Shown here: piece by piece, positions 8,607 through 17,075 of the stretch
How the letters are laid out: every line of letters starts with the position of its first letter
Numbering within the stretch: position 1 is the stretch's first letter
Assembly: GCF_046044395.1 (NCBI RefSeq)
Contig: NZ_JBJUSG010000052.1
Location: 1-22,435 of the forward strand
Length of the DNA: 22,435 nt
Source of the DNA: Magnetominusculus dajiuhuensis
GTDB taxonomy: Bacteria > Nitrospirota > Thermodesulfovibrionia > Thermodesulfovibrionales > Magnetobacteriaceae
Direction: 5' to 3'
Program-made: the position numbers and the translations under genes
Notes under the pieces: model-generated
What the model was told of the DNA's origin: nothing
What the model saw: the letters and a program-made list of their open reading frames with translations, nothing else
The model's database searches: none

Positions 8607-9062
8607 CTAAAGACCCAGCTCCCTCATTAATATCTTAAAGAATCTGCGCTCCTTCTGTGCGTCTCCGATTTCGTCTAACCGGACAATATCACCACTGAAT
8701 TGCGCCACTGCCTTTTTCTTGCCCATGACCGTGCCCACACCTTTAAAGGCTGCCTTGTCGGCTCCATATGAGACGGCCTCTACTGTGAGTTCCAACTGGT
8801 CGCCGGGCATGGCAAGGCCGTAAAACTTGCAGTTATCCACAGAGGACGGCAAAAACCATCCCTTGAAATCTGACGACGCCGCACATAACCATCCCGCAAG
8901 CTGCACAAGTGCCTCTATGGTCAGCACACCGGGCATTACCGGATTGCCCGGGAAATGAAACTCCAAAAAATCCTCCGTCATTGCTACATTCTTTATACCC
9001 CGAATCCGCTCATTTGCCGTCCAGTCCAGGACCCTATCAACAAGTAAATATCTCACATTCAT
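8607..9062 (-). CDS. FabZ-type 3-hydroxyacyl-ACP dehydratase
   Basis: A 151-residue hot-dog-fold protein. The catalytic pair is intact: His36 in EFHFPGNPVMPGVL and Glu50 in TIEAL, spaced 14 residues as in FabZ. It would dehydrate 3-hydroxyacyl-ACP to the trans-2-enoyl thioester in the cytosol. The N-terminus (YLLVDRV) is shorter than in standard FabZ, which has a PHR-P-L-VD lead-in; short forms like this occur in aryl-polyene and related specialised clusters. The last ~20 residues form a charged helix absent from minimal FabZ. The start ATG overlaps the acpS stop by 4 bases. A housekeeping FabZ is unlikely given the neighbours. Confidence 0.88.
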   Translation of the reverse strand: MNVRYLLVDRVLDWTANERIRGIKNVAMTEDFLEFHFPGNPVMPGVLTIEALVQLAGWLCAASSDFKGWFLPSSVDNCKFYGLAMPGDQLELTVEAVSYGADKAAFKGVGTVMGKKKAVAQFSGDIVRLDEIGDAQKERRFFKILMRELGL

Positions 9063-9439
9063 TGTCCCCTTAACAATATTACTGACGACACGGCGAACTG
9101 CGGCGTATGAGAGATAGAGACAGTTGCCTCTTGTGCCCTCAGCCTTCTAACCAGTCTGTCCGCCCACCCGTTAAGCTCTAAGGTTGGCCGACCCGAAGGC
9201 ATAACAGAGACCTCTATGGCGCTAAACACGCCGATGGTCGAAAACCCCACGCCTATCGCCTTTAAAAACGCCTCTTTGGCGGCAAAACGCCCGGCAAAGT
9301 GTACATGCGGATGCCTGTGCCGTAGGCAGTACTCCCGCTCCCGCTGTGTGAATACATCCGAGGCGAAGGCCTCGTTTCTGTCCATCACCGCATGTAGCCT
9401 TTCAACGTTCACGATGTCTATTCCCTGATAGAGGCGCAC
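9059..9439 (-). CDS. acpS: holo-ACP synthase (phosphopantetheinyl transferase)
   Basis: Transfers the phosphopantetheine arm of CoA to the serine of an acyl carrier protein. The 126-residue length is normal. GIDIV at residues 6-10 carries the metal-binding Asp8. RFAAKEAFLKAIG (51-63) holds the conserved Glu and Lys, and SISHTP near residue 110 is the usual last motif. The start is GTG, overlapping the fabG stop codon by one base (TAGTG), and the stop overlaps the next ATG by four, so translation is coupled on both sides. No ACP gene is in this block; the only one in the window is on the plus strand at 20628. Whether this is the sole AcpS of the cell or a pathway-specific copy cannot be seen here. 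Confidence 0.94.
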   Translation of the reverse strand: MRLYQGIDIVNVERLHAVMDRNEAFASDVFTQREREYCLRHRHPHVHFAGRFAAKEAFLKAIGVGFSTIGVFSAIEVSVMPSGRPTLELNGWADRLVRRLRAQEATVSISHTPQFAVSSVILLRGQ

Positions 9440-10194
9440 TATGATACCGTCATGCCGCCGTCAACGGGGATTGCCTGTCCGGTTATGTAACTTGACAGGT
9501 CGGAAGAAAGAAACACGGCAAGGGCTGCCACCTCATCCGGGGTGCCAATCCTGCCAAGGGGAATCGCCGAGAGTATCGCATCTCCCGCCCTTTTCCTTAC
9601 CCGCGCGCTCATGTCCGTTTCTATCATGCCCGGCAAAATGGCGTTTACCAGTATCCCCTTAGGGGCAAGCTCAACGGCACAGGCCTTTGTGAATGAGACG
9701 ATACCGCCCTTTGACGCCGCGTAGTTGGCCTGGCCGCGGGAACACTTAACTGCCGCAACGCTGGCAATGTTCACAATTCGCCCGCTCTTGTTTGCCATCA
9801 TCTGCTCGGCGGCATATTTAGAGCACAAAAACGTCCCCCTCAGGTTTACATTGAGCACCTTGTCCCATTCGGACTGCTCCATGGCTATCAGCAGGTTGTC
9901 TTTTATTACACCGGCGTTGTTCACCAATATGTCGAGCCTCTTGTATGTCTTTTTGATGAAATCGAACATGGCTCTAACCTCGTCTTCTTTGGAGACATCG
10001 GCCTGAAAAATACCGGCGGCGTGCCCTGCGTTTTGGTCAATTTCAGATTGTAAGGACAGGGCCGCCTCAGATGATTTGGCGTAATTAATAATCACCACAG
10101 CACCGGCGGCGGCTAACCTGAGACACACCTGCCGCCCTATGCCCCGTGCCCCGCCCGTAACCAGAGCCGTTTTACCACTTAAATCTATGCGCAT
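9439..10194 (-). CDS. fabG: 3-oxoacyl-ACP reductase, SDR family (FabG-like)
   Basis: A 251-residue classical short-chain dehydrogenase that would reduce 3-oxoacyl-ACP with NADPH. The nucleotide-binding glycine motif TGGARGIG lies at residues 13-20 and NNAG at 92-95. The catalytic tetrad is Asn115, Ser145, Tyr158 and Lys162 (YAASK). The C-terminus TGQAIPVDGGMTVS is characteristic of FabG. It is the only ketoreductase in the window and the first gene of the run fabG-acpS-dehydratase-ketosynthase. The gap to the last chemoreceptor gene upstream is 91 bases, the widest within this half of the block, so an internal promoter there is possible, though I could not pick one out. Confidence 0.92.
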   Translation of the reverse strand: MRIDLSGKTALVTGGARGIGRQVCLRLAAAGAVVIINYAKSSEAALSLQSEIDQNAGHAAGIFQADVSKEDEVRAMFDFIKKTYKRLDILVNNAGVIKDNLLIAMEQSEWDKVLNVNLRGTFLCSKYAAEQMMANKSGRIVNIASVAAVKCSRGQANYAASKGGIVSFTKACAVELAPKGILVNAILPGMIETDMSARVRKRAGDAILSAIPLGRIGTPDEVAALAVFLSSDLSSYITGQAIPVDGGMTVS

Positions 10195-10285
10195 CCATTA
10201 CCCGAACTCAATAGTCAGCACTCCTGTTGCCGTGTCCTAGTCCAGCGTCATTCTATGCCAGAACATCGGCTTTTGTCAAATTATG

Positions 10286-11968
10286 TCAATACTTTTCAAA
10301 TTCGCCATCGTCAGTGTGGTCTTTGCTGTCTTCTAAATCAAGGAGCGTACCTTTGGACGGTGCCGCGGGGGTGTGTGTCTTAGGTCTTGGGGCGGCAGTC
10401 TGGTGCGCTAATGCCGGTTGTTTACGCTTGGGTTTTGGCAGAAATTTAGAGGATCCCTCAGCGCCGGTCTTAAAGTATGCAATCGCGCCTTGCAGTTGTG
10501 AGGACTGCGACGACAACTCCTCGCTGGTTGAGGCCATCTGCTCCGCCGCGGAGGCGTTTTGCTGGATTACCTGGTCAAGCTGCTGAATGGCCTTGTTTAT
10601 CTGCTCCGCGCCTGTGTTTTGCTCGTTGCTCGCCGCGGTTATCTCCTGTACGAGGTCTGCCGTCTTTCGTATATCCGGCACTAGTTTATTAAGCATTGAG
10701 CCGGCCTGCTCGGCGATATTCACGCTTGAGGCGGAGAGTTGGCTTATCTCACCGGCTGCTTTTTGACTGCGCTCTGCAAGTTTCCTTACCTCTGATGCCA
10801 CTACGGCGAATCCCTTGCCATGTTCACCTGCGCGGGCTGCCTCAATTGCCGCGTTTAGCGCCAATAGATTTGTCTGCCTTGCTATTTCCTCTATGATAGA
10901 AATCTTACTGGCTATCTCCTTCATGGCATTGACGGCCTCTGTAACTGATTTGCCGGTTTCAAGGGCATCCTTTGCCGCCGAGGTTGCGATTGCCTCTGTT
11001 TGTCTGGAATTATCGGTGGTCTGCCTGATGTTCGATGTCATCTGTTCCATTGAAGACGATGTCTCCTCCACGGAGGCCGCCTGGGCTATAGCACCCTCTG
11101 ACAACGACTGGGCACCCGACGATAGTTCGCCGCTGCCTGCCGCTACGTTGTCTGCAGCTGAGCGTACGTTGGCTACGATTTCCCTTAATTTCCCGACCAT
11201 GCCCTTCATTGCCATCAATATGCCGGTCTCAGACTTCCGCCCGGTATCAAATCTCATCGTTAAGTCCCCGTCTGCAACGCCCTGCGCTATACTTGCTATA
11301 TAATTAGGCTCGCCGCCAATCTGGTTTAATAAACTCACTGTTATCCACATGGCAATCACTATCGCCGCGATTACGGCTATTATGGATAAAGCAATGATTA
11401 ATATGCGGGCGGATTTATATTCCTCTTCGGCTTGCTTAGCATATTTATCCATGTGCTCTTCCTGATGTTTTTTTAACTTTTCAACGGCTTCAATATATGC
11501 AGCCTGCAATGACCTTAGCTTAGTTAATAGAAATTCCCTTGCTTCGGTCTGCTTGCCATCCGCCGCAAGTTTCATAAATTCTTCCTGACCCGGAGCATAT
11601 AGCACCCCTGCGTCGGTTATGGCCTTTAATCCTGCCCTGCCAGATTCACTTTTACACAATCGCGTAAGTATGTCTATACTGGCGGCAATCTTCTTTTTTG
11701 CGTCCTGAATCCTGTCCAGCTCCTTGTGTATCTGCTCCTTATTGTCCAATAACAGCGTATTACGCATGGCACGGGCTATCACGTTGATATTATCAAGCAA
11801 GCCGCTGCACGCCGCTATCTTTGGATAGCCGTCTTTGATTAAATCGGACACACCTTTGTTAAGACTCCCAAGACTGCTCATACCCACAATCGCTACCACT
11901 AAAAGCAAAACTACGACAATTCCAAACGACAGACCTAACCTTGTTCCAGTTTTCATGTTTTGAAGCAT
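10286..11968 (-). CDS. methyl-accepting chemotaxis protein, four-helix-bundle sensor
   Basis: A 560-residue chemoreceptor. The first membrane segment is at residues 12-33, a mostly helical periplasmic sensor lies at about 35-185, and the second membrane segment is at 188-210. A HAMP domain follows, then the cytoplasmic signalling hairpin whose tip reads EIARQTNLLALNAAIEAARA, the CheA/CheW-binding region. The N-terminus MLQNMKTGTRLGLSFG is typical of 4HB receptors. The tail of about 60 residues is Pro/Lys-rich and ends in an acidic stretch; no NWETF-type CheR-docking pentapeptide is present. A good ribosome site (GGAGGA) precedes the ATG. The signalling half is nearly the same as in the next two genes. 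The ligand is unknown. Confidence 0.94.
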   Translation of the reverse strand: MLQNMKTGTRLGLSFGIVVVLLLVVAIVGMSSLGSLNKGVSDLIKDGYPKIAACSGLLDNINVIARAMRNTLLLDNKEQIHKELDRIQDAKKKIAASIDILTRLCKSESGRAGLKAITDAGVLYAPGQEEFMKLAADGKQTEAREFLLTKLRSLQAAYIEAVEKLKKHQEEHMDKYAKQAEEEYKSARILIIALSIIAVIAAIVIAMWITVSLLNQIGGEPNYIASIAQGVADGDLTMRFDTGRKSETGILMAMKGMVGKLREIVANVRSAADNVAAGSGELSSGAQSLSEGAIAQAASVEETSSSMEQMTSNIRQTTDNSRQTEAIATSAAKDALETGKSVTEAVNAMKEIASKISIIEEIARQTNLLALNAAIEAARAGEHGKGFAVVASEVRKLAERSQKAAGEISQLSASSVNIAEQAGSMLNKLVPDIRKTADLVQEITAASNEQNTGAEQINKAIQQLDQVIQQNASAAEQMASTSEELSSQSSQLQGAIAYFKTGAEGSSKFLPKPKRKQPALAHQTAAPRPKTHTPAAPSKGTLLDLEDSKDHTDDGEFEKY

Positions 11969-12012
11969 ACTTCCTCCTTTTCAAATAAAGTTTTTGTAAT
12001 ATTAATACCCCT

Positions 12013-13728
12013 CTATCTTTCTTCTGAGTGGGCCAATGCAATGGGTTTACGCCCTGGCTTTGCCTGAAATCCTGATACGCCCTCATCTCCGGTTTTAAAG
12101 AATGCGATTACGCTTTGCAGTTGCTCTGACTGCGACGACAGCTCCTCGCTGGTGGAGGCCATCTGCTCGGCGGCTGATGCGTTTTGCTGGATTACCTGGT
12201 CAAGCTGCTGAATGGCCTTGTTTATCTGCTCCGCGCCGGTGTTTTGTTCGTTGCTCGCCGCGGTTATCTCCTGCACTAAATCGGCCGTTTTTCGTATATC
12301 AGGTACTAATTTATTGAGCATCGTACCGGCCTGCTCCGCAATACTCACGCTTGAGGCGGATAGCTCACTTATCTCACCGGCGGCCTTTTGACTGCGCTCT
12401 GCGAGTTTTCTCACTTCTGATGCCACGACGGCGAAGCCCTTGCCATGCTCACCTGCGCGGGCCGCCTCGATTGCCGCGTTTAATGCCAGTAGATTCGTCT
12501 GCCTTGATATCTCCTCAATGATAGAAATCTTACTGGCTATCTCCTTCATCGCGGCAACGGCCTCTGTGACCGCCTTGCCGCCGGTGAGGGCATCTTTTGC
12601 CGCCGAGGTTGCGATTGCCTCTGTTTGTCTGGAATTGTCGGTAGTTTGTCTGATATTTGAGGTCATCTGTTGCATTGATGACGATGTCTCCTCCACAGAG
12701 GCCGCTTGCTCTGTGGCACCCTCCGATAACTGCTGAGCACCTGATGAAAGCTCATTGCTGCCTGCCGCTACGTTGTCGGCGGCTGAGCGCACACTGGCTA
12801 CTATTTCCCTTAATTTCCCGACCATTGTGTTCATGCCGTGGGCAAGCATCCCTATATCGTCTTCCGTCTTTGCCTCTGCCGCAACGGTCAGGTCTCCCTC
12901 TGCCACCTTGCCTATCAGCTCCCTCATTTCTCTAACAGGATTTACTGCGAGGCGTTTTATCAATATATAGATTATTATCATGACTGCCGCTGTTATTATC
13001 GTACCGAAAAGTATAGACTGCATCAGGGAAGATGATACAACATCTTTCATCGGCTTCAAATCTGCAATGATCTCAAATCCTCCGTGCTGTTCCCCAACCT
13101 TCCATCCCTCCATTTTTATTCCAATCGGGTCATATCCTTTACCCGCGGGGTAGTCCTTCTCCGTGCCGTGACACATCATGCAATCAGAACTTAAGACCAC
13201 CGCCCTCATATACCTTAACGCATTGGCCTCTTTGTCAATCATCCAGTAGTCTTCCCGCTTCTCTGAGTCCATTTTCTGAAGCATAGTCTGCTCTACCGGC
13301 GTGGCCTCATTATTTTTATTTCTAGCCTGAACTTTAGCGACCCTGAATTTATAACCGGCATCGGCGGTCTTCGTCTCGGCCACTGACCAACCGGCAACCA
13401 CAGGAATTGTATAGTAATAGGCCGTTGTCCTTACCTTTTCAATTATTGCCTCAGGGGTGCTCGCACCGGCAATTTTTACTTTCAGGTCAGCCAGCATATG
13501 CTCATCGTCAAAGGAGTTTCTTGTCCTTAACTCTGACACATATTTCCTGGCGTTTTCCGCCTCGACGGTTATCGCTTTGGCCTTCATAACCAGGGCATTT
13601 AGCGCGTCTCTTTCTATAATGCCTTTTATGAAGATAAAATTAATCACATAGCTGACAATGAAACTTATTGCCACTACAATCAAAACCTTCGTGCCAAAAT
13701 TGACTTTCTTCATAATTTCGTTTGACAT
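12013..13728 (-). CDS. methyl-accepting chemotaxis protein with haem-type CXXCH sensor domain (DUF3365-like)
   Basis: A 571-residue chemoreceptor with membrane segments at residues 12-36 and 238-257. The periplasmic domain between them has DCMMCHGTEKDYP, with CMMCH at 183-187, the covalent c-type haem attachment motif. The surrounding sequence (the YYYTIPVVAGW and GGFEIIADLKPM segments) is characteristic of the DUF3365/Tll0287-like haem sensor family. That suggests sensing of redox state, oxygen, NO or a similar gas. HAMP and the signalling hairpin follow; the latter nearly matches the neighbouring receptors. The C-terminal tail is shorter than in the other two, ending ALAHSEER. The start is the ATG with GAGGAA upstream. 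Haem attachment needs periplasmic cytochrome c maturation, not seen in this window. Confidence 0.93.
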   Translation of the reverse strand: MSNEIMKKVNFGTKVLIVVAISFIVSYVINFIFIKGIIERDALNALVMKAKAITVEAENARKYVSELRTRNSFDDEHMLADLKVKIAGASTPEAIIEKVRTTAYYYTIPVVAGWSVAETKTADAGYKFRVAKVQARNKNNEATPVEQTMLQKMDSEKREDYWMIDKEANALRYMRAVVLSSDCMMCHGTEKDYPAGKGYDPIGIKMEGWKVGEQHGGFEIIADLKPMKDVVSSSLMQSILFGTIITAAVMIIIYILIKRLAVNPVREMRELIGKVAEGDLTVAAEAKTEDDIGMLAHGMNTMVGKLREIVASVRSAADNVAAGSNELSSGAQQLSEGATEQAASVEETSSSMQQMTSNIRQTTDNSRQTEAIATSAAKDALTGGKAVTEAVAAMKEIASKISIIEEISRQTNLLALNAAIEAARAGEHGKGFAVVASEVRKLAERSQKAAGEISELSASSVSIAEQAGTMLNKLVPDIRKTADLVQEITAASNEQNTGAEQINKAIQQLDQVIQQNASAAEQMASTSEELSSQSEQLQSVIAFFKTGDEGVSGFQAKPGRKPIALAHSEER

Positions 13729-13760
13729 TTCACATTCCTCCCTGCCTATTTTAACACATG

Positions 13761-15428
13761 TTAATACCTTTCAATTCCACCATCATCAGATTGGCCTTCG
13801 CTGTCCTCTAAATCAACGAATTTGCCTCTGGCCGATGCGGGCGTCTGTGTCTTTCTCTTTGCTGCATGGTGCGCCAAAGCCATAGGTTTGCGCTTTGCCT
13901 GAAATTTTGATGCGCCCTCATCTCCGGTCTTAAAGAATGCGATTACACCTTGCAGTTGCTCTGACTGCGACGACAGCTCCTCGCTGGTTGAGGCCATCTG
14001 CTGCGCGGCTGAGGCGTTTTGCTGTATCACCCTGTCAAGCTGCTGGATAGCCTTGTTTATCTGCTCCGCACCGGTGTTCTGTTCGTTGCTCGCCGCGGTT
14101 ATCTCCTGCACTAAATCGGCCGTTTTTCGTATATCCGGCACTAATTTGTTGAGCATCGTGCCGGCCTGCTCCGCAATACTCACGCTTGAGGCGGATAGCT
14201 CACTTATCTCACCCGCCGCTTTTTGGCTGCGCTCCGCAAGTTTTCTCACTTCTGAGGCGACGACGGCGAATCCCTTGCCGTGTTCACCGGCCCTTGCCGC
14301 CTCAATTGCCGCGTTCAACGCCAATAGGTTCGTCTGCCTCGCTATCTCCTCTATTATCGAAATCTTACTGGCTATTTCTTTCATAGCGGCAACGGCCTCT
14401 GTGACCGCCTTGCCGCCTTCAAGGGCGTCCTTTGCCGCCGATGTTGAGATTGCCTCTGTTTGTCTGGAATTATCGGAGGTTTGCCTGATATTTGAGGTCA
14501 TCTGTTCCATTGATGACGATGTCTCCTCCACAGAGGCTGCCTGCTCTGTGGCACCCTCCGATAACTGCTGAGCACCTGATGATAGCTTATTGCTGTCTGC
14601 CGCTACGTTGTCAGCGGCTGAGCGCACGCTGGCTACTATTTCCCTTAATTTCCCGACCATGCCCTTCATTGCGAGCAATATGCCGGTCTCAGAGCCGCGC
14701 CCAGTCCCGAATCTCATCGTCAAATCCCCATCTGCCACACCCTGCGCTATGCTTGCAATATAATGAGGCTCACCGCCAAGCTGCTTTAATAAAGTCATCC
14801 TTATCCATAGGGCAAAAACAGTAACCACAAACATAATGGCAACCCCTACGGTGATTATCCTGCCTTTGGCGTGAAACGCGGCAGGGGCAGACGAGGCGGT
14901 TATCTTATCGCATTGCTTTGTTTGAATTTCAATAAGTTTACTCAGGAGTTTAACGCTTCCCGCCCCTGAGATGAGAATTGTTTTGGCGCGAAAATCGGCG
15001 GCCTCCTGCGTCTTGCCCGCCTCCATTAACTCAAGCCACCTGGGGCGCGCCTCTTTGTATTGGGCGAAGATGTCCAACATCTCCTTTAGTGTGGCCTTGC
15101 CCTCGTCGTTGAGTTTTGTGGATGAGAATATCTTTAGATTGTCCTCTACGGCGCTAATCCATTTCGGGCCTTCTTCGATTATTTTTTTTCTTGACGCGGG
15201 GTCAGGGACAGCGAGGTATTGAGAGATGCCATAACGAAGCTGCCACAGGGCATTCTGAGCGTCGGCAAGCGCGCGTCCGGCTATAACCCCGTCTGTGTTT
15301 ATCTCATTAATCGTCAAAGATAACCCGGAAACACCCACATACCCTAAAACACATATAACCGCAGTTAAGATTATCGTCACACCGGCTAACAATGACATCT
15401 TTGCTGAAACTCCCATATTTCCTATCAT
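13761..15428 (-). CDS. methyl-accepting chemotaxis protein, four-helix-bundle sensor
   Basis: A 555-residue chemoreceptor. Membrane segments lie near residues 12-32 and 186-206, with a helical periplasmic sensor between them, different in sequence from that of the 10286-11968 receptor but of the same type. The HAMP lead-in GEPHYIASIAQGVADGDLTM is almost identical to that receptor's, and the signalling hairpin and the acidic tail (LEDSEGQSDDGG) also match it. This gene and that one are therefore paralogues through most of their length, while the middle gene shares only the signalling half. I place the start at ATG 15428 rather than the in-frame GTG at 15434, because the strong site GGAGGA at 15435-15440 abuts the GTG but sits correctly for the ATG. 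Confidence 0.93.
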   Translation of the reverse strand: MIGNMGVSAKMSLLAGVTIILTAVICVLGYVGVSGLSLTINEINTDGVIAGRALADAQNALWQLRYGISQYLAVPDPASRKKIIEEGPKWISAVEDNLKIFSSTKLNDEGKATLKEMLDIFAQYKEARPRWLELMEAGKTQEAADFRAKTILISGAGSVKLLSKLIEIQTKQCDKITASSAPAAFHAKGRIITVGVAIMFVVTVFALWIRMTLLKQLGGEPHYIASIAQGVADGDLTMRFGTGRGSETGILLAMKGMVGKLREIVASVRSAADNVAADSNKLSSGAQQLSEGATEQAASVEETSSSMEQMTSNIRQTSDNSRQTEAISTSAAKDALEGGKAVTEAVAAMKEIASKISIIEEIARQTNLLALNAAIEAARAGEHGKGFAVVASEVRKLAERSQKAAGEISELSASSVSIAEQAGTMLNKLVPDIRKTADLVQEITAASNEQNTGAEQINKAIQQLDRVIQQNASAAQQMASTSEELSSQSEQLQGVIAFFKTGDEGASKFQAKRKPMALAHHAAKRKTQTPASARGKFVDLEDSEGQSDDGGIERY

Positions 15429-15498
15429 TCTCACTCCTCCCCTATATACTGTTATGTGTCAATTATACTATTTATTGCTGATGATTGCAATACACAGT

Positions 15499-15723
15499 CA
15501 GGGCAAACGCATTTGAAATTGCCTCCCTTATTTTTGTCATTCCGGCTTGTCTGGAATCTGTCCTTATGCCTCAGAATATGCACAATCATTCTGAAACTCC
15601 CACTAAAGGGAAGATTCCGGACAAGCCGGAATGACAGCAACAGCACCGGAATGACAGAAAAGAACAAAGCCGGAATGACTGCATAAGTATCTTCTGCTTT
15701 ATTTTTCAAATGCGTTTGCCCTG
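15499..15723. repeat. nested inverted-repeat element (MITE-like) in the spacer between ketosynthase and chemoreceptor genes
   Basis: The outer arms, 15499-15518 and 15704-15723, are perfect 20-base inverted repeats around the word GGGCAAACGCATTTG. Inside them, 15536-15558 and 15613-15635 form a second pair with one mismatch in 23, containing CATTCCGGCTTGTC. Two further partial copies of the inner word CCGGAATGAC follow, at about 15647 and 15669. The whole lies in the 324-base gap between 15428 and 15753, which otherwise holds nothing I can identify. There is no coding sequence; the short open frames here are made of the repeats. It resembles a non-autonomous element or a composite of dispersed palindromes. 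Confidence 0.85.
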
Positions 15724-15752
15724 AATACACAATGACATGAGTCCTTGATAAT

Positions 15753-17075
15753 CTAAACGTCTGGTTTTTTCGCTATTATGGAGGCGTTTTGGCCGCCGAA
15801 TCCGAATGAGTTTGAAATGGCCGCGCGCACTGTCTTTGAGCGCTTGACAATCGGGACATAATCAAGGGGGCATTTAGGGTCAGGATGGGTCAGGTTTATC
15901 GTGGGGTGTATCTGGTCGTTTGCCACACTCAGGACGGTAAATATGAACTCAGGCCCGCCTGAGGCCGCAAGCAGATGGCCTATCATGGACTTGCTTGAGC
16001 TGATGGCAATGTCTTTGGCGCGCTCTTTAAATACCGTGGTAATGGCCGCTGTCTCGGCCTCGTCGTTGAGCTTTGTGCTCGTGCCATGGGCGTTTATATA
16101 GTCTATGTCGTCTATGGCCAAACCGGCGTCTTTGAGGGCGGCGCACATAGAGCCAGCCGCCCCTCTGCCGTCGGGGATGGGGGCGGTAACCTGATATGCG
16201 TCCATCGTAGAGGCATAGCCCACCACCTCGGCGTATACCAAGGCCCCCCTTTTTATGGCGTGGCCGTACTCTTCGAGAATGACAATTCCAGCGCCTTCGC
16301 CCATTATGAGACCGGAGCGCCTTCTGTCAAACGGGCGGCACAACCGCGTTACATTTTCAGAACCAGGACAGGCCGCCTGCAAGAGGACGAAAAAGACAAG
16401 CCCAATGGGGTTTATCATAGAATCCGCCCCACCCGCCGCGATTACGTCTGCCTCACCGCGGCGAATCATCCTGAATGCCGTGCCGATGGCCTGCGTGGCA
16501 GAGGCGCAGGCCGTGGTTATTGTGGCATTAGGGCCGAAAAGGGAAAATCGTTTTGCTATCACAGCAGCGGCACGGTTTGAGTTATTTCTTATGATAGAAT
16601 CGCCGCAAACCTGATGATATTCCTTTGAGAATCCAGATAAGTCAAACTTGCCCCCGCCTGTCCAGCGCGCTATATCCTCAAGGCGGTTAATACCCAATCC
16701 CGCGGCAAGGACTGCCCCAAAGCGCCCCCGTTGACTGATAGGATTTTCAATCAGCCCGGCGTCAGTCAGCGCCTTTTTTGCCGCCCAGAGGGTGAACATC
16801 GTGCGTCTTTCCATTGTGTCGGCAGAATATTCGGGGAATTCATCTGTTACACGCCCCCAGTCCCGTTCATTGACTGCGGCAACGGCCTGTACGGGTGAGC
16901 TGGCGGCACCGGGAAGCGCCTTATCATAAATATCGGGCAGGCTGGCCACGCCGGACACACCGGCAAGGGCCTTATCCCAGTTCTCCCGAACCTCCAGCCC
17001 CAGGGCGGTAACCATGCCAAGGCCCGTTACCACAACCCTTCTGTTGGCTTTAAAACTCACTGCTTTGTTTACCAC
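15753..17075 (-). CDS. fabF: 3-oxoacyl-ACP synthase, FabF type, catalytically complete
   Basis: Condenses malonyl-ACP with an acyl chain, releasing CO2. Of 440 residues, the catalytic triad is intact: Cys190 in ITTACASAT, His330 in NAHGTST, and His367 in MIGHLLAASG. NSFGFGGQNAS near the C-terminus is the standard glycine-rich motif. The first 12 residues are an unconserved extension; the start used here is GTG 17075, which overlaps the upstream dehydratase gene by 26 bases, and a slightly later GTG (17060) is possible. In transcription order it comes third, after the ketosynthase-like protein and the dehydratase. With a nucleophile-less homologue close by, a KS/CLF-like heterodimer is a reasonable hypothesis. 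A purely housekeeping FabF is less likely because of that context. Confidence 0.93.
   Translation of the reverse strand: MVNKAVSFKANRRVVVTGLGMVTALGLEVRENWDKALAGVSGVASLPDIYDKALPGAASSPVQAVAAVNERDWGRVTDEFPEYSADTMERRTMFTLWAAKKALTDAGLIENPISQRGRFGAVLAAGLGINRLEDIARWTGGGKFDLSGFSKEYHQVCGDSIIRNNSNRAAAVIAKRFSLFGPNATITTACASATQAIGTAFRMIRRGEADVIAAGGADSMINPIGLVFFVLLQAACPGSENVTRLCRPFDRRRSGLIMGEGAGIVILEEYGHAIKRGALVYAEVVGYASTMDAYQVTAPIPDGRGAAGSMCAALKDAGLAIDDIDYINAHGTSTKLNDEAETAAITTVFKERAKDIAISSSKSMIGHLLAASGGPEFIFTVLSVANDQIHPTINLTHPDPKCPLDYVPIVKRSKTVRAAISNSFGFGGQNASIIAKKPDV

Noticed and set aside
10467..14670. Long direct repeats as insertion sequences
   Set aside because: They are the coding parts for the chemoreceptor signalling domains, not transposable elements.
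15536..15680. Repeated word resembling a CRISPR array
   Set aside because: Copies are in both orientations, of unequal length and spacing, without uniform spacers or cas genes.
15452..15730. Open frames of 76 and 92 residues in the spacer
   Set aside because: Their sequences are translations of the inverted repeats on either strand, with no ribosome site or family likeness.
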